In this document: in pieces, positions 37,427 to 46,816 of the stretch | How positions within the stretch are numbered: the first letter of the stretch is position 1 | Layout of the letters: every line of letters starts with the position of its first letter | DNA from: Candidatus Avilachnospira avicola | Lineage (GTDB): Bacteria; Bacillota; Clostridia; Lachnospirales; Lachnospiraceae | Reading direction: 5' to 3' | Assembly: GCA_018714245.1 (NCBI GenBank) | Contig: DVNQ01000018.1 | Coordinates: 1 to 54,067, forward strand | Length of the DNA stretch: 54,067 nt | Translations under genes and position numbers: made by a program | The notes under the pieces: model-generated | What the model was told of the DNA's origin: nothing | What the model saw: only the letters and a program-made list of their open reading frames with translations | Databases searched by the model: none

Positions 37427-39277
37427 TTATTTTCCAATCAATATGGCAATGCTTCTCGGAGCCAGCTTTACGCTCAGTGCGGAAAGCGGCTCAGCCTCAG
37501 CTTCATCGGCAAAGGGTACAGTAAGCGAAGTATCCGCAAGCTGCCTCCAGCTCTTCCCGCCGGGAAGCTTCGGCAGACTCAGCTCATGACTCTCCCAGTG
37601 CATGTTTATGGCTATATAGAAGCTGTCATCCGGGCTTCCGTCCGGCCTCTTCGCATAGTCTCCGTTAAGGCAGATCCCAAGCTGCCTGCGGAAGTTCTCA
37701 AGATCCACCTTCCAGGCACTTTCACCGTGAAATGATATGTCCGGAAGTCCTGTGACCCGGTAATCCGCCTGCTTAAAGGCCTCATGCCTCCTGAATACGG
37801 GATGGCTCCGTCTCAGGTCCAGAAGCCGCCTTGTAAATGTCACCATGTCCTCATGCTTTTTAAGGTCATCCCAGTTGATCCACTCCAGGGCACTGTCCAT
37901 GCACCAGGAATTATTGTTTCCCTTTCTTGTATGGCACATCTCATCTCCGGCATTTATAAGCGGAGTCCCAAGGCTTAGTATGGTAAGCAGCATGGCATTG
38001 CGGCAGAGCCTCATGCGCAGCTCATTGATCCGTTTTTTCCTCGAGGGCCCTTCCTCGCCGCAGTTCCAGCTGTAATTAAAGTCCGTACCGTCCGTCCCGT
38101 GCTCGCCGTTAGCCTCATTATGCTTCCGGTCATAGGAAAATACGTCCCACAGTGAAAAGCCTGAAACATTTGCCGTATAATTTATCCTGGCATATGCCCC
38201 CGGTATATCTTTATAAAGTTCCATGGCCCTCCGGACCATGCCCTCATCGCCCTTTATGAACCGTCTGATATCATTCTGAAAGCTGTCATTGTATGCTGCC
38301 GCACAGCTGTCCGACAGGGCCTTTTCTTCCTTCTTGGCATAGGGGCCTTCAGAGCTTTCCCTCCTCAGGTCAGAAGGGTCTATGCTGTCAGCCCAGAGCT
38401 TCATGCCCTTGAGATAGGGGTCATTCAGCAAAAGCTTCATCGGAGCATAGCCTACTATATGCACTCCGTCTATCCCGTACCGAAGCCTCCAGTTCCTTAT
38501 GACAGAAAGCACCTGATCCTCCGGCTCATTGCCGGCAAAATACATGCCAAGCACCAGCTCCATGCCGGCACCGTGAAGATCCTCCAGAAGCTTCCGAAAT
38601 CCCTTCTCTCCTCCAAAGGCCTCCTTGGGAGCAAACCGCATCGCATCCTGGGTAAAGCCCCAGTAATTAATTCTCTGGGCCCCGGCGCGCTGCCTCTCAA
38701 GCTCATTGTATTCATATGCGGGCATAAGTTCTATGACATTTGCCCCAAGCTCCCTGATATATGGGATCATTTCCGCTGCCCCGGCAAAGGTCCCCCGGAG
38801 TTCCTCACTAAGGCCTGAGCTTTTGTCCCTTGTAAAGCCTCTTACGTGAAGGCGGTAAATGATACAGTCCTCATAGGGTATGAAATGTGCCCGGCTGCCC
38901 TGAAGGCTCTTTCCGACAGTACCTGAAGACTCCCTGATGACCGTCCTTACCGGCCTTCCTCCATGAGCCCTCTTTCCGAAGGTCTCCCTGCCTTCGGTAA
39001 ACTGCCCATAGATATCCGCAGCCTCATGTCCGTCGATCTCATAGGTATATGAAAAACTCCCATCAGCCGGGATCCCTTCCATGGCCATGCGCCACACGTC
39101 ACCCATCCTGTATTCTGCTGGGAATTCTATTTTTTTATAAAATCTTCCCGATCTGTAAAGTCTGAGATACAGCTTTTCACAGTCCGAAGCTGTGCAGAAG
39201 ATCGCTCTGCCATCCTTAAGCGTACATCCGAACGGAAAAAGCTGATCGTCAAGCCCCCCTGATATCCTTATCTCCAT
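37427..39277 (-). CDS. Glycoside hydrolase family 13 protein (glycogen debranching/pullulanase-like, GlgX type)
   Basis: 616 aa; YRLHVRGFTRDKSSG, GANVIELMPAYEYNE, YRYGIDGVHIVGYAP, GTPLINAGDEMCHTRKGNNNSWCMDSALEWINW. Confidence 0.87.
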   Translation of the reverse strand: MEIRISGGLDDQLFPFGCTLKDGRAIFCTASDCEKLYLRLYRSGRFYKKIEFPAEYRMGDVWRMAMEGIPADGSFSYTYEIDGHEAADIYGQFTEGRETFGKRAHGGRPVRTVIRESSGTVGKSLQGSRAHFIPYEDCIIYRLHVRGFTRDKSSGLSEELRGTFAGAAEMIPYIRELGANVIELMPAYEYNELERQRAGAQRINYWGFTQDAMRFAPKEAFGGEKGFRKLLEDLHGAGMELVLGMYFAGNEPEDQVLSVIRNWRLRYGIDGVHIVGYAPMKLLLNDPYLKGMKLWADSIDPSDLRRESSEGPYAKKEEKALSDSCAAAYNDSFQNDIRRFIKGDEGMVRRAMELYKDIPGAYARINYTANVSGFSLWDVFSYDRKHNEANGEHGTDGTDFNYSWNCGEEGPSRKKRINELRMRLCRNAMLLTILSLGTPLINAGDEMCHTRKGNNNSWCMDSALEWINWDDLKKHEDMVTFTRRLLDLRRSHPVFRRHEAFKQADYRVTGLPDISFHGESAWKVDLENFRRQLGICLNGDYAKRPDGSPDDSFYIAINMHWESHELSLPKLPGGKSWRQLADTSLTVPFADEAEAEPLSALSVKLAPRSIAILIGK

Positions 39278-39388
39278 GGGCCTCTCCTTTGCTGAAAAAT
39301 GGCTTGAACGCTATGTAAATAATACCACAAAACAGGCTTTATGTATATTGACAGTTTGTATGCTTTGCATAAAAAGCCGGTTTTATGC

Positions 39389-39419
39389 GCAAAAAAGCCG
39401 CAGGCAAAATCCCGCAGCT
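39389..39419 (-). terminator. Intrinsic terminator downstream of exoA
   Basis: AAAGCTGCGGGATTTTGCCTGCGGCTTTTTTGC on the minus strand. Confidence 0.75.
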
Positions 39420-39435
39420 TTCAGTTTGCAAAGGA

Positions 39436-40191
39436 TCAAAGATCTATCATAAGCCCTATGGGAGCATGGTCCGAGCCCATAACTTCCTTATATATCACCG
39501 CATCCCTGACCCTGTCCCTTATATCATCCGAGACTATAAAATAGTCTATACGCCAGCCCACATCCTTGGCCCTGGCATTCATCCGGTAGGACCACCAGCT
39601 GTACTCCTCCCGGTCAGGATAAAGATACCTGAAGGTGTCGGTAAAACCGCTCTGAAGGAGCCTGTGGATCTTTGCCCGTTCCTCATCGGTAAAGCCGGCA
39701 TTTTTATGATTGGTCCTGTCATTTTTCAGATCTATGGGCTCATGGGCTACATTGAGGTCTCCGCAGAACACAAGGGGCTTTTTTGCAGCAAGCTCCATGA
39801 CGTAATTCCGGAAGTCATCCTCCCACTGCATCCGGTAGGGCAGGCGCTGAAGTTCGTTCTGTGAGTTCGGAGTATAGACAGTCATAAGATAATAATCCTT
39901 ATACTCCAGGCACACCGATCTTCCCTCCGTGTCATGTTCCTTAAAGGGAAGTCCGATCCTCACGTCAAGGGGCTCCTCCTTAGTAAATATCGCCGTGCCC
40001 GAATAGCCTTTTTTCTCCGCATAGTCCCAGTAGCTTTTATATCCTTCAAAACTAAGGTCGATCTGTCCCTCCTGAAGCTTTGTCTCCTGCAGGCAGAACG
40101 CATCCGCATCCACGCTCCTGAAAAAATCCTCAAAGCCTTTACTCATAACGGCCCTCAAGCCGTTTACATTCCACGAGACGAATTTTTTCAT
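39436..40191 (-). CDS. exoA: Exodeoxyribonuclease III
   Basis: 251 aa; MKKFVSWNVNGLRAV, FCLQETKLQEGQIDL, VFCGDLNVAHEPIDLKN, GWRIDYFIVSDDIRDRV, GSDHAPIGL. Confidence 0.95.
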   Translation of the reverse strand: MKKFVSWNVNGLRAVMSKGFEDFFRSVDADAFCLQETKLQEGQIDLSFEGYKSYWDYAEKKGYSGTAIFTKEEPLDVRIGLPFKEHDTEGRSVCLEYKDYYLMTVYTPNSQNELQRLPYRMQWEDDFRNYVMELAAKKPLVFCGDLNVAHEPIDLKNDRTNHKNAGFTDEERAKIHRLLQSGFTDTFRYLYPDREEYSWWSYRMNARAKDVGWRIDYFIVSDDIRDRVRDAVIYKEVMGSDHAPIGLMIDL

Positions 40192-40192
40192 G

Positions 40193-41683
40193 TCATATCC
40201 TTCCGTAAAGCTCGGAGAAATGTCTCATCCTCTTTATGAGCTTTCTGTCAAATGCCTTTTTATCCATACGCCAGGTCCAGTTCCCCCCAAAGGTGGATGG
40301 AGCATTTATCCTGGCTTCCTTTCCAAGACCGAGCCAGTCCCCCATGGGAATGATGGCCGTATCTGCAGTGCTTCCAAGTACGGACCTTATCATCCGGTCG
40401 TTCCATCCGGACCTGTCCTTCGGATCAAGATCCATATAGTCAGTCATGAACCGAAGCTCAGCCCTGCTAAGCTCCCCGTACCAGGCGCTTAAGGTCTGGT
40501 TATCATGGGTCCCGGTATAGCCCACGCAGTTCCTGATCCAATGGTGGGGAAGATAGTCGGATTTTCCGTCAGGATCGAAGGCAAACTCCAGTACCTTCAT
40601 GCCGGGGTATCCGCTTTCCTTAAGAAGCTCCCTGACGCTGTCCGTAAGTATCCCAAGATCCTCCGCTATGATGGCCTTATCTCCAAGTTTCCTTTTTACT
40701 GCATCAAAAAGCTTCATGCCCGGGCCCTTTTCCCAGTGCCCGCCCTCGGCGGTCGGATCTCCGAAGGGCACGCAGTAATACTCATCAAAGCCCCGGAAAT
40801 GATCCAGCCTCAGCATATCCACAAGCTCAAAGCTCTTTTCTATGCGCTTTATCCACCATCCGAAGCCGGTACGCTCGTGATATCCCCAGTCATATACCGG
40901 GTTTCCCCAGAGCTGTCCCGTGGCGGAAAATGCATCCGGCGGTACCCCCGCAACCCACCTGGGCCTCCGTTCCCCGTCCATGGCAAAAAGCTCCGGTGAA
41001 GCCCAGACATCAGAGGAGTCATAGGAAACATAGATCGGAAGATCTCCTATGAACCTGATGCCAAGCTTATTTGCATAGTCCTTGAGCGCTTTCCACTGGC
41101 TGTGGAACCTGAACTGCAGCCACTTATGGAAGCGGATCCGGTCTCCCAGCCTGGACCTGAGGGGCTCAAGCGCTTTTTCATCATGATCTCTCAGTCCCTT
41201 TTCCCATTCATACCAGGGAAGGCCTCCCTTGTCCTCCTTTATGCTCATGAAAAGAGCATAGTCCGAAAGCCAGAAATCATTTTCGCGGCAGAAGGGCTCA
41301 AACTCCGGATATTCCTTTTCGAGCCCGCAGTAATTCTCCACCTGGTAGGCATGGTAGAGAAGCTCAAGCCTCCCCTCATAAAGCCTGCCATAGTCCACTT
41401 TGCTGCTGTCCTTTCCAAAGTCAAAGCTGTTCCTGATCTTTTTGGGAAGGACCGTCTCAGGGAAGCTTTCGATATCTATATAGTAAGGATTGCCCGCAAA
41501 TGTAGAAAATGACTGATAGGGCGAATCCCCGTAGCCGGCAGGCCCCAGCGGAAGTATCTGCCAGTAGGTCTGCCCCGCAGCCTTAAGGCTGTCCGCAAAG
41601 TTATATGCTTCTTTTCCAAAGCAGCCTATGCCATATTTCCCCGGAAGGCTGAATATGGGCATAAGAACTCCTGATGCTCTCAT
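40193..41683 (-). CDS. malQ: 4-alpha-glucanotransferase
   Basis: Start at MRASGVLMPIFSLPGKYGIGCFGKEAYNFADSLKAAGQTYWQILPLGP (RBS GGGGGATACATATG); LRLDHFRGFDEYYCVPFGDPTAEGGHW, IAEDLGILT. Confidence 0.94.
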   Translation of the reverse strand: MRASGVLMPIFSLPGKYGIGCFGKEAYNFADSLKAAGQTYWQILPLGPAGYGDSPYQSFSTFAGNPYYIDIESFPETVLPKKIRNSFDFGKDSSKVDYGRLYEGRLELLYHAYQVENYCGLEKEYPEFEPFCRENDFWLSDYALFMSIKEDKGGLPWYEWEKGLRDHDEKALEPLRSRLGDRIRFHKWLQFRFHSQWKALKDYANKLGIRFIGDLPIYVSYDSSDVWASPELFAMDGERRPRWVAGVPPDAFSATGQLWGNPVYDWGYHERTGFGWWIKRIEKSFELVDMLRLDHFRGFDEYYCVPFGDPTAEGGHWEKGPGMKLFDAVKRKLGDKAIIAEDLGILTDSVRELLKESGYPGMKVLEFAFDPDGKSDYLPHHWIRNCVGYTGTHDNQTLSAWYGELSRAELRFMTDYMDLDPKDRSGWNDRMIRSVLGSTADTAIIPMGDWLGLGKEARINAPSTFGGNWTWRMDKKAFDRKLIKRMRHFSELYGRI

Positions 41684-41817
41684 ATGTATCCCCCTTGCAG
41701 GCCGTATCCCGGACCCGCCAGGGCAGGATCCGGCCTTTTCAATATCTTTACAAAGAAGCATACTTCATAAGGATGGATTTTGCAAATGAAAAAGGCTGCC
41801 GCAGAAAAACAGCGAAG

Positions 41818-41845
41818 GCGCAGAATTCGGTTCTCTGCGCCTTTT
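41818..41845 (-). terminator. Hairpin terminator downstream of the hydroxyacid dehydrogenase
   Basis: GGCGCAGAGAACCGAATTCTGCGCC on the minus strand; the T-run is strongest in the + direction (TTTTTTC), so possibly bidirectional. Confidence 0.65.
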
Positions 41846-41850
41846 TTCTT

Positions 41851-42834
41851 TTAGTTCACTACATTCTGCGGTTTTCCTTCAAGGAAGCATCTGAGATTTT
41901 CTACTGCCATATCCATAAGCCTTCCTCTGCTTTCCACGGAGGCCCAGGCTATATGAGGAGTTATGATGCAGTTTCTTGCCGATAAAAGTGGATTATCTTT
42001 TTTGACAGGCTCTGAAGACACCACATCCAGAGCTGCCCAGCCTACCTTTCCGGATTCAAGGGCTTCGTAAAGGTCAACTTCATTTATCAGCTGTCCCCTC
42101 GCAGTATTTATCAGTATGGCCCCATCCTTCATCTTTCCGATGGTACTTCTGTTTATCATCTCCCGGTTATGTTCATTAAGAGGACAGTGCAGGGAGATCA
42201 CGTCAGATCTTTTCAGAAGTTTATCAAGCTCCGCATACTCAACTCCATCAATAACCGTATATGACTCTCCACTTTCGATCTTCTTAAGAATCGAAGGGCT
42301 GTAAGCAAGTATCTTCATGCCCATGGAAGAAGCAGCCTGTGCCACCGCGCGGCCTATGGACCCAAAGCCTATGATCCCCATTGTTTTTCCGCAGATCTCT
42401 ATGATAGGTTTTTCCCAGAAGCAGAAATCTTCTTTCTCGGACCACTTTCCATCGTGCACTGCCCTGTCATGAAAGCCCACATTGTTGCAGGCTTCAAGCA
42501 GCAGAGCCATGGTATGCTGTGCCACTGCGGCAGTACCATAGCCTGGTATATTTGACACCGGGATGTCCCTTTCCCTGGCAGCCTCTATATCCACAACGTT
42601 ATAGCCTGTGGCCAGTACCCCGATAAAGCGAAGGGCTTTTGCGCCTTCTATCACCCTGCGGGAGACCGGCGTCTTGTTGGTGTATATGATCTCGGCATCC
42701 CCTATCCGCTTTAATATCTCTTCATCATCAAAAGGAGTCCGATCATAGACCTTCAGTTCTCCATATTTTTCAAACCCGCTCCAGCTTAAGTCTCCAGGGT
42801 TTTCCGTATATCCGTCCAGGATAACTATCTTCAT
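41851..42834 (-). CDS. D-2-hydroxyacid dehydrogenase (hydroxypyruvate/glycerate dehydrogenase-like)
   Basis: Start at MKIVILDGYTENPGDLSWSGFEKYGELKVYDRT; GKTMGIIGFGSIGRAVAQAASSMGMKILAYSPS; NTARGQLINEVDLYEALESGKVGWAALDVVSSEP. Confidence 0.92.
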   Translation of the reverse strand: MKIVILDGYTENPGDLSWSGFEKYGELKVYDRTPFDDEEILKRIGDAEIIYTNKTPVSRRVIEGAKALRFIGVLATGYNVVDIEAARERDIPVSNIPGYGTAAVAQHTMALLLEACNNVGFHDRAVHDGKWSEKEDFCFWEKPIIEICGKTMGIIGFGSIGRAVAQAASSMGMKILAYSPSILKKIESGESYTVIDGVEYAELDKLLKRSDVISLHCPLNEHNREMINRSTIGKMKDGAILINTARGQLINEVDLYEALESGKVGWAALDVVSSEPVKKDNPLLSARNCIITPHIAWASVESRGRLMDMAVENLRCFLEGKPQNVVN

Positions 42835-42850
42835 ATGTTTAGTCCCTTTC

Positions 42851-42926
42851 TTCTCTGCATATAATAAAGGCTTTTCTGCATATAAATCAAGAAAATATAT
42901 GCAGAAAAGCCATAATATAATGCAGA
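42851..42926. repeat. Inverted repeat GGCTTTTCTGCATATA / TATATGCAGAAAAGCC with additional half-sites
   Basis: Perfect arms 42869..42884 and 42896..42911; further TCTGCATATA at ~42854 and TATAATGCAGA at ~42916. Confidence 0.85.
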
Positions 42927-42957
42927 TCTTGCTGTTCACCAGATCTTGCTGTTGATC
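42924..42957. repeat. Tandem direct repeat AGATCTTGCTGTT, period 17
   Basis: AGATCTTGCTGTTCACC AGATCTTGCTGTTGATC next to the brnQ stop. Confidence 0.85.
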
Positions 42958-44149
42958 AGATCACCGAATATATACCGTATATAAGTGCCAGTACCACCAC
43001 TGCCTTATGCAGCAGAGGATTGCCGAAAGCCTTAAAAGGTATAAGGTTCAGCACTATGACCGCCATGGCCACAGGATAGATCACGCTGAGTATGGGGACA
43101 GATATGGCAAGTATGACATTAAGCCCCATGATGGATATGCAGAAGCTCCAGGCAGTTATGGCCCAGCGCCAGGCATCAAATCCCATGAAGCTGAGCTTCT
43201 CGGAAAAGAACTTTGCGCAGCTCGATATGAGGCCCACGCATACATTGAAGCAGGCTATGAAATAGATCGCTGCCAGTATCACCGAGCCCAGGTCTCCGAA
43301 AAAGCTGCCGGAAAGTGCAGTCAGTATCTCGGTTCCGTTCTGGGCGCCGGATATCAGGCTTCCGCTCCTTGTGCCAAGGAAGGTCAGCATGCCATACATG
43401 GAAGCGAGCACGATGCCGGCTATCACTCCGCCTCTGATGGTCTCTTTGGCAATGGAGGCATTATCAGTGATGCCGAAGTCCCTTATGTTCATGGCTATGA
43501 CTATGCCGAAGACCATGGCTGCAAGCGTGTCCATGGTATTGTAGCCCTCCACGAAGCCAGTGCCGAAGGCAGAATCCGCATAGGCTCCCGAAGCTTCATT
43601 TACGGTAAGCTCTCCGTGCATTAGGCCTGCAAAGAACAGGATCAGGATCAGCAGGATGAGTATGGGAGTAAGCTTCTTTCCAAGCCTGTCCTTCAGCTTT
43701 TCAGGATGCTTTGCCACCATGCCCGCAGCAATGAAAAACAGCAGGGAATATATGAAGCTCACGGCAAACTGTATGCTTATGCCGAAAATGCTTCCCTCCC
43801 CCAGCCTGTCCGTAAGGAAGGCAAACATGGCATAGCTCGTGCTGGTGGTCCTGGGTATGGCCAGCATCGGTCCTATGCAGAGATAGACCGCAAAGGAAAA
43901 TACGAGCGCAAATGCCGGATGCACCTTTTCACAGAGATGATCCAGGCCCCCGGTCCTTGCCACTGCAGTGACGCCAAGCACCGGAAATACCACAGCCGTC
44001 AGCATGAATCCGATAAATGCAGGCACGGCCTCCTGTCCCGCCAGATACCCAAGATAGGGCGGAAATATCAGATTGCCTGCTCCGAAGAACATGGAAAACA
44101 GTGTTACCCCAAGAAGTATGATCCTTTTTCCGTCTAACTTTTTCACCAT
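42956..44149 (-). CDS. brnQ: Branched-chain amino acid transport system II carrier protein
   Basis: 397 aa; GVTLFSMFFGAGNLIFPPYLGYLAGQEAVPAFIGFMLTAVVFPVLGV; ~12 TM. Confidence 0.95.
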   Translation of the reverse strand: MVKKLDGKRIILLGVTLFSMFFGAGNLIFPPYLGYLAGQEAVPAFIGFMLTAVVFPVLGVTAVARTGGLDHLCEKVHPAFALVFSFAVYLCIGPMLAIPRTTSTSYAMFAFLTDRLGEGSIFGISIQFAVSFIYSLLFFIAAGMVAKHPEKLKDRLGKKLTPILILLILILFFAGLMHGELTVNEASGAYADSAFGTGFVEGYNTMDTLAAMVFGIVIAMNIRDFGITDNASIAKETIRGGVIAGIVLASMYGMLTFLGTRSGSLISGAQNGTEILTALSGSFFGDLGSVILAAIYFIACFNVCVGLISSCAKFFSEKLSFMGFDAWRWAITAWSFCISIMGLNVILAISVPILSVIYPVAMAVIVLNLIPFKAFGNPLLHKAVVVLALIYGIYSVI

Positions 44150-44218
44150 ATACCTCCCTTAAGATGAATTGTACTTATATTAGTACATAAGCGGGAGTTA
44201 TACAAGTCAAATTTCCAT

Positions 44219-45601
44219 TCACTCTGATACGGCGCCGAATTTTTCCACCCGTCTGAATATCCTTGACAGCATGATAATGGCTGCTGCAGCCAGCACCACC
44301 TCAGCCACAAGCTGTGCATATGCAAGGCCGTAGAGCGGGAATATCATGTTCAGGATGATCATGGCAGGGATCTCAAGGATGATCTTCCTGAGTACTGCAA
44401 ATGCAAATGAATACTGTCCCATGCCCGTAGCCTGGAATACTGCCACCGCAAGGAAATCTATGCAGTGGAAAGGCAGGGCCGTGCTGAAGCCACGAAGGAA
44501 CTGAGCCCCGTATCCTATAACGGCCTCATCCTTCATAAAGAGAGAGATAAAGGTATCGGGGAAGATAAAGAATATCACGCCGATGACAGTCAGAAGCCCC
44601 ACTGCCGCCTTTCCGGAAAATGTCACCGTCTTTTTCATCCTGTCGGCATTGCCGCTGGAAAAGTTGTAGCTTACGAGGGGCATGATCCCCTGGGATAGAC
44701 CGCTGGATATATAGTAAGGGACCTGATTGATCTTCTGGGCTATGCCTACTGCCGCTACTACGCTGGCTCCGTAGCCTGAGGCAAAGTTGTTTAAAATGGT
44801 CATGCCCGCCACATTAAGAAGGTTCTGTATCGAGGCCGGTATGCCCACAGTGCATACGCCCTTTACGATCCTTCCGTCAAAGCTGAGTTTCCGAGGATCC
44901 ATACATACATAGGTACGCCCCCTCTTTATGCAGATCAGCAGGATAAAATAGAGGCAGGCGACACAGTTTGATATGAAGGTGGCAAGCCCCGCGCCTGCTG
45001 CTCCCATGTCAAAGCCCCAGGGAAGTATGAATATGGGATCGAGTATCATGTTCAGTATGCATCCGCTCATGGTGCCTATGCTCGCATGCATGGCAGCCCC
45101 TTCCGAACGCACCAGATAGGCCATGACCACATTAAGTATGGAGGGCATGGCCCCCATATTTACGGTCCAGAACATATATCCGATCGTGGCATCCCTCGTG
45201 ACCTCGTCGGCACCCAGAAGAGTAAGCAGAGGCGAAAGGAAAATGGTACATAAAAGGGAAAACAGTATCCCGCTTATGATCGAACACCAGAAACCGAATA
45301 CGGAGCTTCTGGCTACCATGTCGTAGTCCTTGCGCCCGAGGGCCCTTGACATCATACTGGAGCTTCCTACTCCGAACAGATTATTGACTGCATTGAAGGC
45401 CAGCATCACCGGCGCCACCAGAGTGACTGCGGCGTTCTGCACCGCATCCCCCAGCATGCCTACAAAAAAAGTATCCGCCATATTATAGAGTACCATGACC
45501 AGCGAACTAAGTATGGTAGGCACCGCAAGCTTTGCAACGGCCTCAGGCACCGGCATGGTCTCAAACAGGGCAGTACGGTCTTCCTTCTCCTTCATTTCCA
45601 T
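44219..45601 (-). CDS. MATE family efflux transporter
   Basis: 460 aa; PVPEAVAKLAVPTILSSLVMVLYNMADTFFVGMLGDAVQNAAVTLVAPVMLAFNAVNNLFGVGSSSMMSRALGRKDY. Confidence 0.95.
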   Translation of the reverse strand: MEMKEKEDRTALFETMPVPEAVAKLAVPTILSSLVMVLYNMADTFFVGMLGDAVQNAAVTLVAPVMLAFNAVNNLFGVGSSSMMSRALGRKDYDMVARSSVFGFWCSIISGILFSLLCTIFLSPLLTLLGADEVTRDATIGYMFWTVNMGAMPSILNVVMAYLVRSEGAAMHASIGTMSGCILNMILDPIFILPWGFDMGAAGAGLATFISNCVACLYFILLICIKRGRTYVCMDPRKLSFDGRIVKGVCTVGIPASIQNLLNVAGMTILNNFASGYGASVVAAVGIAQKINQVPYYISSGLSQGIMPLVSYNFSSGNADRMKKTVTFSGKAAVGLLTVIGVIFFIFPDTFISLFMKDEAVIGYGAQFLRGFSTALPFHCIDFLAVAVFQATGMGQYSFAFAVLRKIILEIPAMIILNMIFPLYGLAYAQLVAEVVLAAAAIIMLSRIFRRVEKFGAVSE

Positions 45602-45802
45602 GATCCCCCTAAATGCTGCTTAAATGTAAACTATATGTAAATCATAATTACTCTCCAAATGAAAGTCAAACCTCCAGAAGAAAAAGTATCCCATCTCCTG
45701 TCCTGACCCCTTGTTCGGAGCCTGCCGGCAGTGATAAAATAGCTATCGTGGCTTGAGTTTTTCGCGGGATGAGACTGGCCATATCAGGAAGGAGGAAGCG
45801 CT

Positions 45803-46672
45803 GTGAAAAAGCTTGATGTGAAGACGATCTGCATTGATCTTCTGTTTGATATTGCCGGTTCCATAATGATCGCGGCAGGTGTCCATAATTTTTCCCTCAA
45901 TGCCAATCTTCCATTGGCAGGATTTACCGGAATAGCACTGATCCTGTATCACCTCATCGGCCTTCCGATAGGTGTGGGCATCCTGCTGCTCAATGTGCCC
46001 GTAGCCATATTCTGCTTCCGCTATCTGGGAAAGGTCTTTTTCTTCAAATCCGTAAAGACCCTTATTATATCTTCCCTGTTCATTGACCATATAGCTCCGC
46101 TGCTTCCCGCATATACCGGAGACCGGCTGCTGGCCGCCATATGCATGGGAGTACTCTGCGGATCCGGCTATGCCCTGATCTTCATGCGGGGATCCTCCAC
46201 CGGAGGGCAGGATTTCATCAGTATGGCCATTACAAGGGCAAAGCCCCACATAACCCTGGGCTCCATAACCCTTTTTCTGGATTCCAGCATTATATTCTTA
46301 AGTACGCTTATCGTATTCCGTGACATCGACGGCCTGATTTACGGCATCATCGCCACCTTCCTTCAGGCTACCGTCATGGACCGTATACTTTACGGCATGA
46401 ACGACGGAAAGACCTCCCTCATCATCACTGAAGAGGGAAAGGAGATAGCCCATATCATAGACGAGACCTCAGCCCGGGGCTCCACCATCATAAAGGGCAG
46501 AGGCACCTACAGCGGCAGGGAAAAGGATATCGTGCTCTGTGCCTGCAGCTCAAAGGAGATGTATTCCATCCATAAGGCCATCAAAAAGGCGGATCCCAAG
46601 GCCTTCAGCATCATTCTTGAATCCAACGATGTGGTGGGAGAAGGCTTCAAGGCAGACCTGCAGGATTTCTGA
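45803..46672 (+). CDS. YitT family membrane protein (DUF161/DUF2179)
   Basis: 289 aa; DIAGSIMIAAGVHNFSLNANLPLAGFTGIALILYHLIGLPIGVGILLLNVPVAI; RGSSTGGQDFI; C-terminal GRGTYSGREKDIVLCACSSKEM. Confidence 0.93.
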   Translation: MKKLDVKTICIDLLFDIAGSIMIAAGVHNFSLNANLPLAGFTGIALILYHLIGLPIGVGILLLNVPVAIFCFRYLGKVFFFKSVKTLIISSLFIDHIAPLLPAYTGDRLLAAICMGVLCGSGYALIFMRGSSTGGQDFISMAITRAKPHITLGSITLFLDSSIIFLSTLIVFRDIDGLIYGIIATFLQATVMDRILYGMNDGKTSLIITEEGKEIAHIIDETSARGSTIIKGRGTYSGREKDIVLCACSSKEMYSIHKAIKKADPKAFSIILESNDVVGEGFKADLQDF

Positions 46673-46816
46673 TAATCAGCCCGGGGAAAGTAGCTCAGGC
46701 ACTCAGGTTATGGCTGAGGCGGCTGATCTGATATATCGTCAGCGCAAAAACTGCTTTTCCTTTTTTCTCACAGTGCTATACTAAACTAGATGGCATAAAA
46801 AAAGGAGACTTGATTT

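Noticed and set aside
45602-45802. Possible riboswitch upstream of the YitT gene (ATCGTGGCTTGAGTTTTTCGCGGGATGAGACTGGCC)
   Set aside because: Somewhat structured, but I could not match it to any conserved riboswitch pattern and saw no terminator or antiterminator pair.
46673-46740. Nested hairpin ATCAGCC...GCTCAG...CTGAG...GGCTGAT after the YitT gene
   Set aside because: Plausibly a weak terminator, but it has no T-tract and no relation to the palindromic element core.
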